This document shows positions 23,681-34,880 of a DNA stretch of 64,000 nt, one piece after another. The DNA is taken from contig CATNEN010000027.1 of assembly GCA_950097015.1 (NCBI GenBank), positions 578,001-642,000 on the forward strand. Reading direction: 5' to 3'. How positions within the stretch are numbered: position 1 is the first letter of the stretch; each line of letters starts with the position of its first letter. The notes below the pieces were generated by a model. The model was given only the letters and a program-made list of their open reading frames with translations, did no database searches and was not told the DNA's origin. The DNA comes from Macrostomum hystrix (Eukaryota > Platyhelminthes > Macrostomidae). Both the position numbers and the translations under genes were made by a program.

Positions 23681-24851
23681 CCCAATCTTCGATACTGCAG
23701 CAGCGTGCAGCAGTAGTATCACAAACACTAGTGCAAAGACCAATTAAATCAGACCACAACAGATACGTGGCCCTGAAGCATAATTTATTGATGCGATCTG
23801 TGTTAAATCACGCATGCTACAACTGCCTGTGTGTATCTATAGCGAGACTGTCTAGCACAATGGAATTTATTAATATTTAATCAATAGCTCCCTGCCTGCG
23901 CCGCGTGAATGGAAGTTGGCGCACAATATCCGGAGAAGAGTAGAGCCGGAGGGACAATGAGGCCATGAGGATGAGGATCTATTATGTCTCCCCTGTGCTT
24001 AACACTGCTAAAATTCACACACAAATGCCCTCCCCACAGCGGCTGCTGCAGAGGCCGGTGTGTGATCGGTGGTAGCTGTTGGGCGCCCTTGCGGGGTGAT
24101 TCCGATTCTGCGGCCCTGTCAATCAACCGCAATTGAGAAGCTCCATCTCATCCCAGCTCAGCTACGGAGTTTTTTCTCTCCCAAAGCCGATCCTTTTCCT
24201 TCTCTGTTGCAGGCGGATTCTTTGCTATAAAAGAATGCCATTCTTTGCTGGTAGTTCTTCTTCAAAGGTCCATTGTGCATACATTATCCAAGCTGTTGGG
24301 TTGGCAACTGGGAGTTTTACTTGGCGTGAAGCCATGGGCTCCCGGAGGCGAAAAGTGCTACGTGAGGGGAGGTTGGGGAAACGATTTCGAGCCAAAAAAA
24401 ACCAAAAAGGGAAAGAAAGGACTCGAAGGATTGGTAGGGGACGAGAGATTTCGGAAGGGGAAAGATTCCATTTTCTGCATTCCTCAGCGCCGCGGTCTCC
24501 CACCCAGCACCACCCCCTCTAGATGTTCCCGCCTACCCTGTCTGAGCCCATCAGCTCAAGGCTTGAGGACTCACTGGCGTACTTTAGTTGCTGTCTTCTT
24601 TGTTTATTCCACACCTCCATAGACCTACAGGCATCTCGGATACAAGACGGTTTTTATTGATTTTATCAAGCTGCAATCGGCTGCCTATAGCGAGTATTTA
24701 ATCATGAATCGCGGGTATCATACTTAATGCATCATGTGTCAATGTATATCAATTATGCTACTTGTCAGTAGAATGTATCGATAGTTGTTATTTGAAAAAT
24801 AAGTTTTCTCATCCGAAAGCGGAACAATTCGTCTGTTAAGAATAGAGTAAA
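23681..24851. other. Intergenic region without recognised gene
   Basis: Unique sequence of moderate GC content. Overlapping short open frames near 24130-24620 exist on both strands without recognisable motifs. Confidence 0.5.
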
Positions 24852-24936
24852 ATGTATTTTGAGAACTTCTTCTTGAGAAGAACAAGACCTCTGCAAACCC
24901 GGCATCGCCCCATGGAAAGGGGGGCAGACACGGACA

Positions 24937-25536
24937 TTGTCCAGTTCTGTCTGGAAGCCGGCCGAAGGAACCACCTGCCAGCCGCCCGGAACGAGGAGAC
25001 GCAGTTCTGGACAACTGAGCGATCTGCTGACCAGTGCTGGAGTATGCCGCCCACAGGGGATCGACGAGCTGACCGATCCGGAGAGGATCCGAGAGCTCCT
25101 TGCCTTCATTCGGCACAACGATGGGATGAAGATCGCCAACGCTGACCCAGCGACCCAGCGCCACACAATCACGCGGCAACCTCCTCCTCGGCGTCCTCTG
25201 AAGCTGATGGTGTTATACAGACGTCACCAAGACGACCGCTGGATCGAGGCAAGTGGGCTGGATACACAGCGCGACGCGGAGGCTATCCAGAAACAGCTTC
25301 GCGGAAACCACTCCCGGGTGGTCGCGCAAGCTCTGGAGGCGCAACACCGAACAGGGTGATGCCGACCGCCTCAACATCCACGGAAGTCGCGAAGTCGCTG
25401 AAGGCTCTGCTCTCGCTTTTGTCCGCTTCTGAACGACTTCCAGCACCGCCTGAACTCAGACGCCGAAGACCGCAGTATGAGCAGCAGCAGCAGGAGCAGC
25501 AGCGGCAGTAGCAGCAGCAGCAGTAGCAGCAGTAGC

Positions 25537-25592
<56 letters not shown>

Positions 25593-25769
25593 TAGCAGCA
25601 GCAGGAGCAGCAGCAGCAGCAGCAGCAGGAGCAGCAGCGGCAGTAGCAGCAGCAGCAGTAGCAGCAGTAGCAGCAGCAGCAGTAGCAGCAGCAGCAGTAG
25701 TAGCAGCAGCAGCAGCAGCAGCAGTAGCAGCAGCAGGAGCAGCAGCAGCAGCAGCAGCAGTAGCAGCAA

Positions 25770-25811
<42 letters not shown>

Positions 25812-26666
25812 CAGCAGCAGGAGCAGCAGCAGCAGCAGCAGCAGCAGTAGCAGCAGTAGGCGCTGAACTTCCTTGCCGATCTCCAACCGACGGACATCGA
25901 CGTCTGGACCGACGGCTCCGTCAGGGACGGCACCTCGGATGCCTGGGGCGCCGCCGTTATCAACACCCGCAGGTGGGGCACCATTATTGCCGCCCCTGCC
26001 GGCCGGGTTGCTTGCTCCTTCCAGGCGGAGATATGCGCGATACGGGCGGCCCTCGATTACATCAGACAGCTGACGCCGGACCACGGGACGTCGATCCGCA
26101 TCCATAGCGACTCGCTGACGGCGCTGGCAGCCCTTGAGCACGGCCCCTGCGAGCAGCGCTCGGCTGATGGCAGCCTTTGCTGGGCAACGCTGAGCGCCAT
26201 TCAACACAGCTGCGAGTTTGTTTGGGTCCCGGCGCACTGCGACATCCCGGGAAATGAGATGGCCGACCGCTACACTAATCGCGCCCGCCTGGAACGACAG
26301 CAGGACAGGCCCATCTCTTTCCAAGCTGCTAAGGCGGCCCTTCGCCGGGCGAGAGCCGCCCTTGACCTCGAGGTGCTGGGGCCGTGCTGGCGCTCCACCC
26401 CTAAACACCTCAGCCGCACCGAGACGGTCGCCATCAACCAGCTCAGGGCGGGATGCTCTATGCTGGCCAATTCCACCCGCCATCGTCTCGGCCTCACTGA
26501 CGACCCGCTCTGCCGCGACTGTGGCAATCTCGATACTGAAGAGCACATTCTCTTCGAGTGCCCGCGCGGCGACGGTACCCGTGTTCGCTACGACAACTGG
26601 GACGAGGCCCTGCATTTACACCCTGAACAAGTCCTCGCCCTCCTGCGCAGACTGGGGCGCCTCTGA
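24937..26666 (+). mobile_element. Non-LTR retrotransposon remnant: RNase H and C-terminal zinc knuckle
   Basis: From about 25866 to 26666 a continuous frame encodes an RNase H domain with its D-E-D-D residues in order: VWTDGSVRDG, AEICAIRAALDYI, IHSDSLTAL, and WVPAHCDIPGNEMAD. A C-terminal region typical of RNase H-bearing non-LTR elements follows, with CX2CX7HX4C (CRDCGNLDTEEHILFEC). No reverse transcriptase or endonuclease is visible. Upstream, an open frame at 24937-25359 (LTDPERIRELLAFIRHND) ends in TGA overlapping an ATG (TGATG, 25357-25361). The frame from that ATG is the same frame as RNase H but is broken by TAG codons in the CAG/TAG tract at 25475-25862. A degenerate GAA/GCA tail follows the stop. 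It is probably a dead, rearranged or truncated copy. The 24937-25359 frame may or may not belong to the element. Confidence 0.8.
25475..25862. repeat. AGC trinucleotide tract
   Basis: About 390 bp of (AGC)n with interspersed AGT, AGG and CGG, interrupting the retroelement frame. In the RNase H frame it reads CAG (Gln) with repeated TAG stops. One base over it reads almost pure Ser, and the reverse strand reads almost pure Leu. Confidence 0.97.
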
Positions 26667-26714
26667 GCGCTCCTCCTCCTCGCTGCCTGTAGCAGCTTTG
26701 GGGACGGTGGATTC

Positions 26715-26834
26715 AGAAGAAGAAGAAGAAGAAGAAGCAGCAGCAGCAGCAGTAGCAGCAGTAGCAGCAGTAGCAGCAGCAGCAGCAGCAACATCAGAAG
26801 CAGCAGCAGCAGCATAAGCAGCAGTAGCAGCAGT
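26715..26834. repeat. GAA/GCA trinucleotide tail
   Basis: (GAA)n changing to (GCA)n and (GTA GCA)n, about 50 bp after the RNase H stop codon. Non-LTR elements often end in simple tandem tails, so this may mark the element's 3' end. A second, weaker AGC/AGT patch lies at about 27000-27060. Confidence 0.85.
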
Positions 26835-27868
26835 GGCCACAGTTACAGTAAGACGATAAGAAAGTCAGGACAGATGTACACACCCTGTGTGCGTGTGTGC
26901 TCAGGAGTCAGCGGAATGGGCAGAATTAACTTCTTCGCTGGCTGCGGGTCTAGTGTCGTCAAGCGATGTCCCGTCACCCGAAGCCCTCCTACAATTATTA
27001 TTAGTAATAGTAGCAGCAACAGAGGTAGCAGCATTAGCTGCAATAGCAGCAGCTGCACGTTTTATAATAACAGCTAGTGCATTTCCAGTATATCAGGCCA
27101 TACGAATGCACTACTGTATACGAGTAAATTATGCCTTTGTCTATTTCTGAACGGATACAAACACACATACGCACACACAAGGCCCTGGTCCATTGAAAAT
27201 TACAAACTCCAAATTATGTAGTGAAGTGAGGCTATTTCATACAAATCCTGATAGTCAGTGGGACCGTGGGCGGATCCGTTTCAAGTAAATGAAGGTCCGC
27301 CACTGCTTTGCTCAGTGCAGAGCTATTTCAGCCAACTTTCCACCGCAGTCCTTCACCTCGCGATATCGATTCCAGTCTGCTGAATAGGCAGATCCCGTTG
27401 GCAAGGAATGACCTACACAGCGACGCCTTAGATAGCGCGAACGAAAGAAAACTAAGTCGCGAACCGAGAGACAATATCCACGCATTGCACACGAAAAGCA
27501 TATTATGAGCATAATGCGAGAATAGAATGCAGAAGCTGCTACCGTTTGGGCAGCATAACTTGAGTCCCTAATTCTCGCCGCCCAGTCAACCACCCCCTCC
27601 CCCCCTGCTAACCAGCTGCTGAAAATTGTTTAGCTTCTCGACTCCGAGATCTGGCGAAATCGATTAAACTCTCCAAGCGATTCGTCCTTCTCTCTTTCTC
27701 TCTCTCTCTCCGTAAGCAAGCGGCTGCAGATACACCCACTCCGTATATCTGTGAATAGATATACGGCTACTGTCGCCTCGTTCTGTGCCAGCAATTGTGT
27801 GAGCCCCAGCCTATAGTCCTAGCCTAGCAACTACACAGCTTTTACAAGGTAGCAACCGGAACTTAGCA
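26835..27868 (+). promoter_or_regulatory. Upstream region of the CaaX-protein gene
   Basis: Unique sequence holding the presumed promoter and 5' UTR. A (TC)n run (TCTCTCTTTCTCTCTCTCTC) lies just before about 27710. A perfect hairpin, CCGTATATCT-GTGAAT-AGATATACGG, occupies 27741-27766, about 100 nt before the start codon. No TATA box was assigned. No other gene is seen. Confidence 0.4.
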
Positions 27869-29849
27869 ATGTCTGAGGAAGCTGGTGAGTCTTCTTCTAG
27901 CTCGTATTTAACAATTTTAAAAGAAAACATGTTCATTCTAAAATATTCGACAAAGATTTTCCAAATTGTTTTCAGCTCCCGCCCCCACTGAGGTACAGAC
28001 CAACCTCCCGATCTTGAATTCTAGCAGTTTTGTTCCGTTTTTTTCATCTACAAATGGCTTTCGGCTTTCTTATTTTCGTGACCGCAGATTTTCTAGTGCT
28101 TTTTGAACTTTTTTGAAAATCAGAGACTTCTCTACGTACTACAGAAATCTGCAGTACATTGGCAATGCAATCCAAATATAGCCAGTTCGTTGCTTCAAAA
28201 AGAATAAAACCCGATCGCAAATAGATTTCCTCCAGTTTCTCGGTGATAAGTATCCAGCTATCAATTTGTCAACCTCGATTTACATAATTAATATTGCATA
28301 GAAAATAAATTTCATAACTTCCCATCCTCCCCACTCAAATAGGCTCCGGTTCCTGAGGAGAAGCCAGCAGAGACAACCGCTGCCGAGGTAAGTAGCTTTC
28401 GAAATTTTATTTCTATACTGCTATTGTGGAGAATTTTTATCTAAAAACCCTCGTCCTATCGTAAGGGCTGGAGAAAAAAGAAACTTTTTGTTGACTGGTG
28501 CTTTTAAAGGAGCGGAGGATGAGAGGAAAGGGCGGATTTAAAAGGAGCGGATTTATTGGGAGAATATTTAAAAAGGGGCGGATCTAAAAAGGGCGGATTG
28601 AAAGGAGCGGAGGATTTGAGGAAAGGGGGAGATTTAAAGGGGCGGATTTAAAAGGGGCGGAAGTTTAGAGTAATGGGGCGGATTTAAAAGGGGGGAGTTT
28701 AAAAGGAGTGGATTAAATGGGAGCTGATTTAAAAAAGGCGGATTTAAAAAAGGCGGATTTTTAAAAAGGCGGATTTAAAAAGGCGGATTTAAAAGGGCGG
28801 ATTTAAAATGGCGGATTCAAAACGGCGGATTTAAAAGGGCGGATTTAAAAAGGCGGATTTAAAAAGGCGGATTTAAAAGGGCGGATTTTAAAAAAGGTGG
28901 ATTTAAAAAGGCGGATTTAAAAAATGACGGGATTTAAAAAGGCGGATTTAAAAAGGCGGATTTAAAAAATGACGGGATTTAAAAAGGGCGGATTTAAAGA
29001 AGGCGGATTTTAAAAAAGGCGGATTTAAAAGGGCGGATTTAAAAAATGACGGGATTTAAAAAAGGCGGATTTAAAAAAGGGCGGATTGAAAAGGAGCAGA
29101 GGATTTGAGGAAAAGCGCGGATTTAAAGGGGCGCATTTTAAAAGGGGCGGATTAAAAAAGGGATGGAAGTTTAGAGGCAAGAGGCTTATTTTAGCGGGGC
29201 TATTGTTTTTAAGAAAGTGGCGGATTTAGGATGGACGAAAGTTTGGTATTGAGAATTATTTCATTTTCCTGTCTAAAAAGGTGCTTTAGTAATTTTAACA
29301 AAGTGACAATCGCCTATAATTAGTTGCTGTTGAATGAAAATCTGCGCTTCTCTCGAGTTCAGGAGTCCCCAAAGCCAGACAGTGCAGCCGCACCCAGCGA
29401 TCAGGTGAGAACAATTTAGGAATCGCAGCAGTGATGTTTTTTTAACTCAGTTTATGCTTTGCACTGGCTAATTCGATCGATAGAGCTAAAATTACATCTC
29501 ACATGGTTTCTGGACGTGCAGGTCGCATTATATATAACTTATATTAATTTTCCACGGCAAAAACTAGGATTCGCACAAAAAGTTTGCACAGGCACAAATC
29601 TAATAACCATTAACTTTACATTCTACTCATCAGTAGAGTGTCGCAGATATTATCATTTCTAAGTAATTTGGTTACAAAACATCTTAAAAGTTACAAATTT
29701 GGCAAACAAAGTACAATTTATGTGACACTGATCTCGGTGCACAGGGCGAGAAGAAGGAAGGCGAGACGGCGGCGAACGGCAAGGAGGGCGACGTCAATAA
29801 GAATGTGAAAGACCAGCAGCCCGGCAACGTGTGCTGCACAATCATCTGA
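27869..29849 (+). CDS. 74-residue acidic protein with C-terminal CaaX box, 5 exons
   Basis: Exons are 27869-27884, 27976-27992, 28343-28387, 29363-29404 and 29745-29849. Donors (GTGAGT, GTACAG, GTAAGT, GTGAGA) and AG acceptors join all exons in phase to exactly 75 codons including TGA. The product starts MSEEAAPAPTEAPVPEEKPA, is almost wholly Ala/Pro/Glu/Lys/Ser, turns basic-polar towards the end, and finishes GNVCCTII. The final CTII fits a CaaX prenylation box (Ile at X leans towards geranylgeranylation), with an adjacent Cys suited to palmitoylation. A disordered, membrane-tethered protein is therefore likely. The second exon is a 17-nt microexon. Composition recalls GAP-43/BASP1-type or paralemmin-type membrane proteins, but I recognise no homologue. 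An AATAAA lies at 30411-30416. Confidence 0.72.
28505..29235. repeat. GGCGGATTTAAAA short tandem repeat in intron 3
   Basis: Degenerate array of about 13-16-bp units (GGCGGATTTAAAAA), purine-rich on the plus strand, filling most of the intron between 28388 and 29362. Variants include ATGACGGGATTTAAAAA and GAGCGGAGGATTTGAGGAAA, the latter at both ends of the array. Confidence 0.95.
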
Positions 29850-30485
29850 TGGCCGCTAATCCGTTTCAAATTTTGAATTAGCGCCCAAAAATTAATCAGA
29901 ATAACAAAGCTAACCGACACACTTATTTATGTCTGAACCTCAATCCTGCTAATCTTAGTAACTCCACGGCCATTCTGAGTAAATTGAATGATCACTTGGT
30001 TCGGGCAGAATTTTGTGATTAAATCATTCACATTAACAAACCTTCAGGAAAAATCTGAATTTTATTCAAGGACAATAGGAAGAGAGTAATTGAAAAAACA
30101 ATCAAGAGTTAATTCAACCTTTTGAAAGTTCTTTTCTGCGCTGACTAAAAAAGTGGGTCGAAACAATTTTTGTGAAAATAGACATTTATTATTTAGCTTT
30201 CGCCCAAAGTAAAAAATTTTTGTTTAATCACCGTACGGTAGTTGTGGTGACAGGTCTCGAAAGTTTAATGTGCGCTAAACGCAAAGTCTTATTAATTGTT
30301 TAAAAACTGCATAAAGTGTTTATTTCGTGTTTATTTTTGTGTCCGAAAAAATCAAGGGAACGATAGAAAATCAAATATTTTTCTCTACGGGTCTCGATCT
30401 CGAGCGGGTGAATAAAAATAAAGTTGATCAATGCAGATAAATATGTTGTCAATGCTTGCGCTTTTACCGTTTTGCAGATTTCTTG
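29850..30485 (+). other. 3' UTR of CaaX gene and spacer
   Basis: AT-rich, with a possible polyadenylation signal ATTAAA near 30018 and AATAAA at 30411-30416. No other gene seen. Confidence 0.5.
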
Positions 30486-32100
30486 TGGGTCAAGCAGTCA
30501 GTCAGTGTGGGTCAAGCAGTGAGTCAGTGTGGGTCAAGCAGTGAGTCAGTGTGGGTCAAGCATTCAGTCAGTGGGGGTCAAGCAGTCAGTCAGTGGGGGT
30601 CAAGCATTCAGTCAGTCAGTGGGGGTTAAGCAGTCAGTCAGTGAGGGTCAAGCAGTCAGTCAGTGTGGGTCAAGCAGTCAGTCTGTGAGGGTCAAGCAGT
30701 CAGTCAGTGTGGGTCAAGCAGTCAGTCAGTGGGGGTCAAGCAGTCAGTCAGTGGGGGTCAAGCAGTCAGTCAGTGAGGGTCAAGCAGTCAGTCAGTCAGT
30801 GGGGGTCAAGCAGTCAGTCAGTGTGGGTCAAGCAGTCAGTCAGTGAGGGTCAAGCAGTCAGTCAGTCAGTGTGGGTCAAGCAGTGAGTCAGTGTGGGTCA
30901 AGCAGTCAGTCAGTGAGGGTCAAGCAGTCAGTCTGTCAGTGGGGGTCAAGCAGTCAGTCAGTGGGGGTCAAGCAGTCAGTCAGTGTGGGTCAAGCAGTTA
31001 GTCAGTGTGGGTCAAGCAGTTAGTCAGTGTGGGTCAAGCAGTCAGTCAGTGGGGTCAAGCAGCCAGTCACTGTGGGTCAAGCAGTCAGTCAGTGAGGGAC
31101 AAGCAGTCAATAACTGTGGGTCAAGCAGTCAGTCAGTATGGGTCAAGCAGTCAGTCTGTGAGGGTCAAGCAGTCAATAACTGTGGGTCAAGCAGTCAGTA
31201 ACTGTGGGTCAAGCAGTCAGTCAGTGTGGGTCAAGCAGGTAGTCAGTGTGGGTCAAGCAGTCAGTCAGTGGGGTCGAGCAGCCAGTCACTGTGGGTCAAG
31301 CAGTCAGTCAGTGAGGGACAAGCAGTCAATAACTGTGGGTCAAGCAGTCAGTCAGTATGGGTCTAGCAGTCAGTCAGTGAGGGTCAAGCAGTCAATAACT
31401 GTGGGTCAAGCAGTCAGTAACTGTGGGTCAGGGAGGCAGTCAGTGTGGGTCAAGCAGTCAGTCAGTGTGGGTCAAGCAGTCAGTCAGTCAGTGGGGGTCA
31501 AGCAGTCAGTCAGTGAGGGTCAAGCAGTCAGTCAGTGGGGGTCAAGCGGTCAGTCAGTGTGGGTCAAGCAGTCAGTCAGTATGGGTCAAGCAGTCAGTCA
31601 GTGAGGGTCAAGCAGTCAATAACTGTGGGTCAATCAGTCAGTAACTGTGGGTCAGGGAGGCAGTCAGTGTGGGTCAAGCAGCCAGTCAGTGTGGGTCAAG
31701 CAGTCAGTCAGTGTGGGTCAAGCAGCCAGTCAGTGTGGGTCAAGCAGCCAGTCAGTGTGGGTCAAGCAGCCAGTCAGTGTGGGTCAAGCAGCCAGTCAGT
31801 GTGGGTCCAGCAGTCAGTCAGTGTGGGTCAAGCAGCCAGTCAGTGTGGGTCAAGCAGTCAGTCAGTGTGGGTCAAGCAGCCAGTCAGTGTGGGTCAAGCA
31901 GCCAGTCAGTGTGGGTCAAGCAGTCAGTCAGTGTGGGTCAAGCAGCCAGTCAGTGTGGGTCAAGCAGCCAGTCAGTGTGGGTCAAGCAGCCAGTCAGTGT
32001 GGGTCAAGCAGCCAGTCAGTGTGGGTCCAGCAGTCAGTGTGGGTCAAGCAGTCAGTGTGGGTCAAGCAGCCAGTCAGTGTGGGTCCAGCAGTTACTCAGT
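30486..32100. repeat. 22-bp minisatellite
   Basis: About 70 copies of a 22-bp unit (GTGGGTCAAGCAGTCAGTCA + GT). The third base of the GTGGG block (T, G or A) and CAGTCAGT versus CAGCCAGT variants form regional sub-families, with CAGCCAGT predominating in 31680-32080. A compound block containing CAATAACTG is duplicated (about 31010-31220 and 31220-31430). Plus-strand frames reading VKQSVSVGQAVSQ are by-products. Confidence 0.97.
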
Positions 32101-32105
32101 GCGAG

Positions 32106-32513
32106 TCATTTTGAGCCCAGTGGCCTCAATGCTGATGGATGCACAGACGGTCTGGCAGTTGCAGCTACCTGCTGGGTTGCAGCCATCATTCTTAGCTCGG
32201 GTATCCGATCCAGGTAAGCGCAGGTGGCCCTATCTAACTCCATTTTGGTGTTGCTGCGCCTCAGGCGCGATGCTATCATGAAGATGATGGCCATTGCAAA
32301 CACGGACACAATGCACACTGTGTACAGAACCGCGCCTCTGCTGTCGAGGTGTTTCTGCTCCAGCTTATCAGGTGCTGGCGTCAGCGCCGATGTGTGATTG
32401 GACAGCAGCCTTTGCAACAGAATGTGACTTATAGGTTTGGAATCTGATGATTGTTGCAGTATCGGAGGCATGTCGACGTTTAACAATCGATCAGTCAAAA
32501 CTGACTCTACCAT
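32106..32513 (-). CDS. Small single-pass membrane protein, unassigned
   Basis: An intronless frame of 135 codons starts at an ATG (32513) and stops within a few bases of the neighbouring 22-bp array. The protein has a polar N-terminus with an N-glycosylation sequon (NHT, residues 39-41), one clear membrane segment (residues about 61-81, LYTVCIVSVFAMAIIFMIAS) and then RLRR, giving a type I positive-inside pattern. The tail is short (KMELDRATCAYLDRIPEL). Size, sequon and topology recall KCNE-type potassium channel beta subunits, but the KCNE core motif is not present, so this is only an analogy. The frame is more GC-rich than its flanks, supporting real coding. It could also be one exon of a larger gene. 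Confidence 0.5.
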   Translation of the reverse strand: MVESVLTDRLLNVDMPPILQQSSDSKPISHILLQRLLSNHTSALTPAPDKLEQKHLDSRGAVLYTVCIVSVFAMAIIFMIASRLRRSNTKMELDRATCAYLDRIPELRMMAATQQVAATARPSVHPSALRPLGSK

Positions 32514-32754
32514 CCAGCTGTTGTTAGTTAGTTATACTTGTTATCCAAGCCATTGTGTGTGTACATTGCATGCGTACATTGACTGAGCCAGTGTACACTA
32601 GTTCTCACGATGCAGTTTAATTATCACCTACTATGTACTTAACCTTAACAGTTTTATCACAAATGCATTGAATTACATGAATAGACTAACGACGAAATCA
32701 TTGTTAAAGAACCATATTTTTAGATTAGGTAAAAAAATTTAAATGACTATCCAG

Positions 32755-34880
32755 GTGGGTAGCTGAAACACTTTCTGAAGGACCACAGTAGGGTTGCTAA
32801 AGTACTTTCTGAAAGACAAGAGCGGGGTAGCTAAAGTACTTTCTGAAGGACCAGAGCGGGGTAGCTAAAGTACTTTCTGAAGGACCAAAGCAGGGTAGCT
32901 AAAGAACTTTCTGAAGGACAACAGCAGGGTAGCCAAAGTACTTTCTGAAGGACAACAGCAGGGTAGCCAAAGTACTTTCTGAAGGACCTAAGCAGGGTAG
33001 CTAAAGTACTTTCTGAAGGACCAGAGCGGGGTATCTAAAGTACTTTCTGAAGGACCTAAGCAGGGTAGCTAAAGTACTTTCTGAAGGACCTAAGCAGGGT
33101 AGCTAAAGTACTTTCTGAAATACCAGAGCAGGGCAGCTAAAGTACTTTCTGAAATACCAGAGCAGGGCAGCTAAAGTACTTTCTGAAGGACCAGAGCGGG
33201 GTAGCTAAAGTACTTTCTGAAGGACCAAAGCAGGGTAGCTAAAGAACTTTCTGAAGGACAACAGCAGGGTAGCCAAAGTACTTTCTGAAGGACAACAGCA
33301 GGGTAGCCAAAGTACTTTCTGAAGGACCTAAGCAGGGTAGCTAAAGTACTTTCTGAAGGACCAGAGCGGGGTATCTAAAGTACTTTCTGAAGGACCTAAG
33401 CAGGGTAGCTAAAGTACTTTCTGAAGGACCAGAGCGGGGTATCTAAAGTACTTTCTGAAGGACCTAAGCAGGGTAGCTAAAGTACTTTCTGAAGGACCTA
33501 AGCAGGGTAGCTAAAGTACTTTCTGAAGGACCAGAGCGGGGTAGCTAAAGTACTTTCTGAAAGACAAGAGCGGGGTAGCTAAAGTACTTTCTGAAGGACC
33601 AGAGCGGGGTAGCTAAAGAACTTTCTGAAGGACCAAAGCAGGGTAGCTAAACTACTTTCTGAAAGACCAGAGCAGGGTAGCTAAAGTACTTTCTGAAGGA
33701 CCAAAGCAGGGTAGCTAAACTACTTTCTGAAAGACCAGAGCGGGGTAGCTAAAGTACTTTCTGAAAGACAAGAGCGGGGTAGCTAAAGTACTTTCTGAAG
33801 GACCAGAGCGGGGTAGCTAAAGTACTTTCTGAAGGACCAAAGCAGGGTAGCTAAAGAACTTTCTGAAGGACAACAGCAGGGTAGCCAAAGTACTTTCTGA
33901 AGGACAACAGCAGGGTAGCCAAAGTACTTTCTGAAGGACCTAAGCAGGGTAGCTAAAGTACTTTCTGAAGGACCAGAGCGGGGTATCTAAAGTACTTTCT
34001 GAAGGACCTAAGCAGGGTAGCTAAAGTACTTTCTGAAGGACCAGAGCGGGGTATCTAAAGTACTTTCTGAAGGACCTAAGCAGGGTAGCTAAAGTACTTT
34101 CTGAAGGACCTAAGCAGGGTAGCTAAAGTACTTTCTGAAGGACCAGAGCGGGGTAGCTAAAGTACTTTCTGAAAGACAAGAGCGGGGTAGCTAAAGTACT
34201 TTCTGAAGGACCAGAGCGGGGTAGCTAAAGAACTTTCTGAAGGACAACAGCAGGGTAGCCAAAGTACTTTCTGAAGGACAACAGCAGGGTAGCCAAAGTA
34301 CTTTCTGAAGGACCTAAGCAGGGTAGCTAAAGTACTTTCTGAAGGACCAGAGCGGGGTATCTAAAGTACTTTCTGAAGGACCTAAGCAGGGTAGCTAAAG
34401 TACTTTCTGAAGGACCTAAGCAGGGTAGCTAAAGTACTTTCTGAAATACCAGAGCAGGGCAGCTAAAGTACTTTCTGAAGGACCAGAGCGGGGTAGCTAA
34501 AGTACTTTCTGAAGGACCAGAGCGGGGTAGCTAAAGTACTTTCTGAAGGACCAAAGCAGGGTAGCTAAAGAACTTTCTGAAGGACAACAGCAGGGTAGCC
34601 AAAGTACTTTCTGAAGGACAACAGCAGGGTAGCCAAAGTACTTTCTGAAGGACCTAAGCAGGGTAGCTAAAGTACTTTCTGAAGGACCAGAGCGGGGTAG
34701 CTAAAGTAATTTCTGAAGGACCAAAGCAGGGTAGCTAAAGTACTTTCTGAAGGACCTAAGCAGGGTAGCTAAAGTACTTTCTGAAGGACCAGAGCGGGGT
34801 AGCTAAAGTACTTTCTGAAAGACCAGAGCGGGGTAGCTGAAGTACTTTCTGAAAGACCAGAGCGGGGTAGCTAAAGTACG
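32755..34880. repeat. 34-bp minisatellite with higher-order structure
   Basis: About 62 copies of a 34-bp unit (CTAAAGTACTTTCTGAAGGA + CCAGAGCGGGGTAG). Unit variants (CCAAAGCAGGG, CAACAGCAGGG, CCTAAGCAGGG, AAAGAACTTT, TATCTAAAG) follow one another in a fixed order that recurs several times. The AAAGAACTTT variant after CCAAAGCAGGG occurs near 32900, 33240, 33850 and 34570, at spacings close to multiples of 34. This is a higher-order repeat. Confidence 0.97.

Noticed and set aside
25475-25862. UAG read as glutamine (code reassignment) in the CAG/TAG tract
   Set aside because: The peptide gene at 49616 uses TAG as an ordinary stop, and the tract sits in a remnant element. Mutation is the simpler explanation.
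25371-26615. 414-codon minus-strand frame with poly-Leu
   Set aside because: Antisense of the RNase H domain and of the AGC tract. GC-rich coding sequence often leaves the opposite strand open.
30529-32281. Plus-strand frames repeating VKQSVSVGQAVSQ
   Set aside because: Products of the 22-bp array. Ends run into antisense of the membrane-protein ORF.
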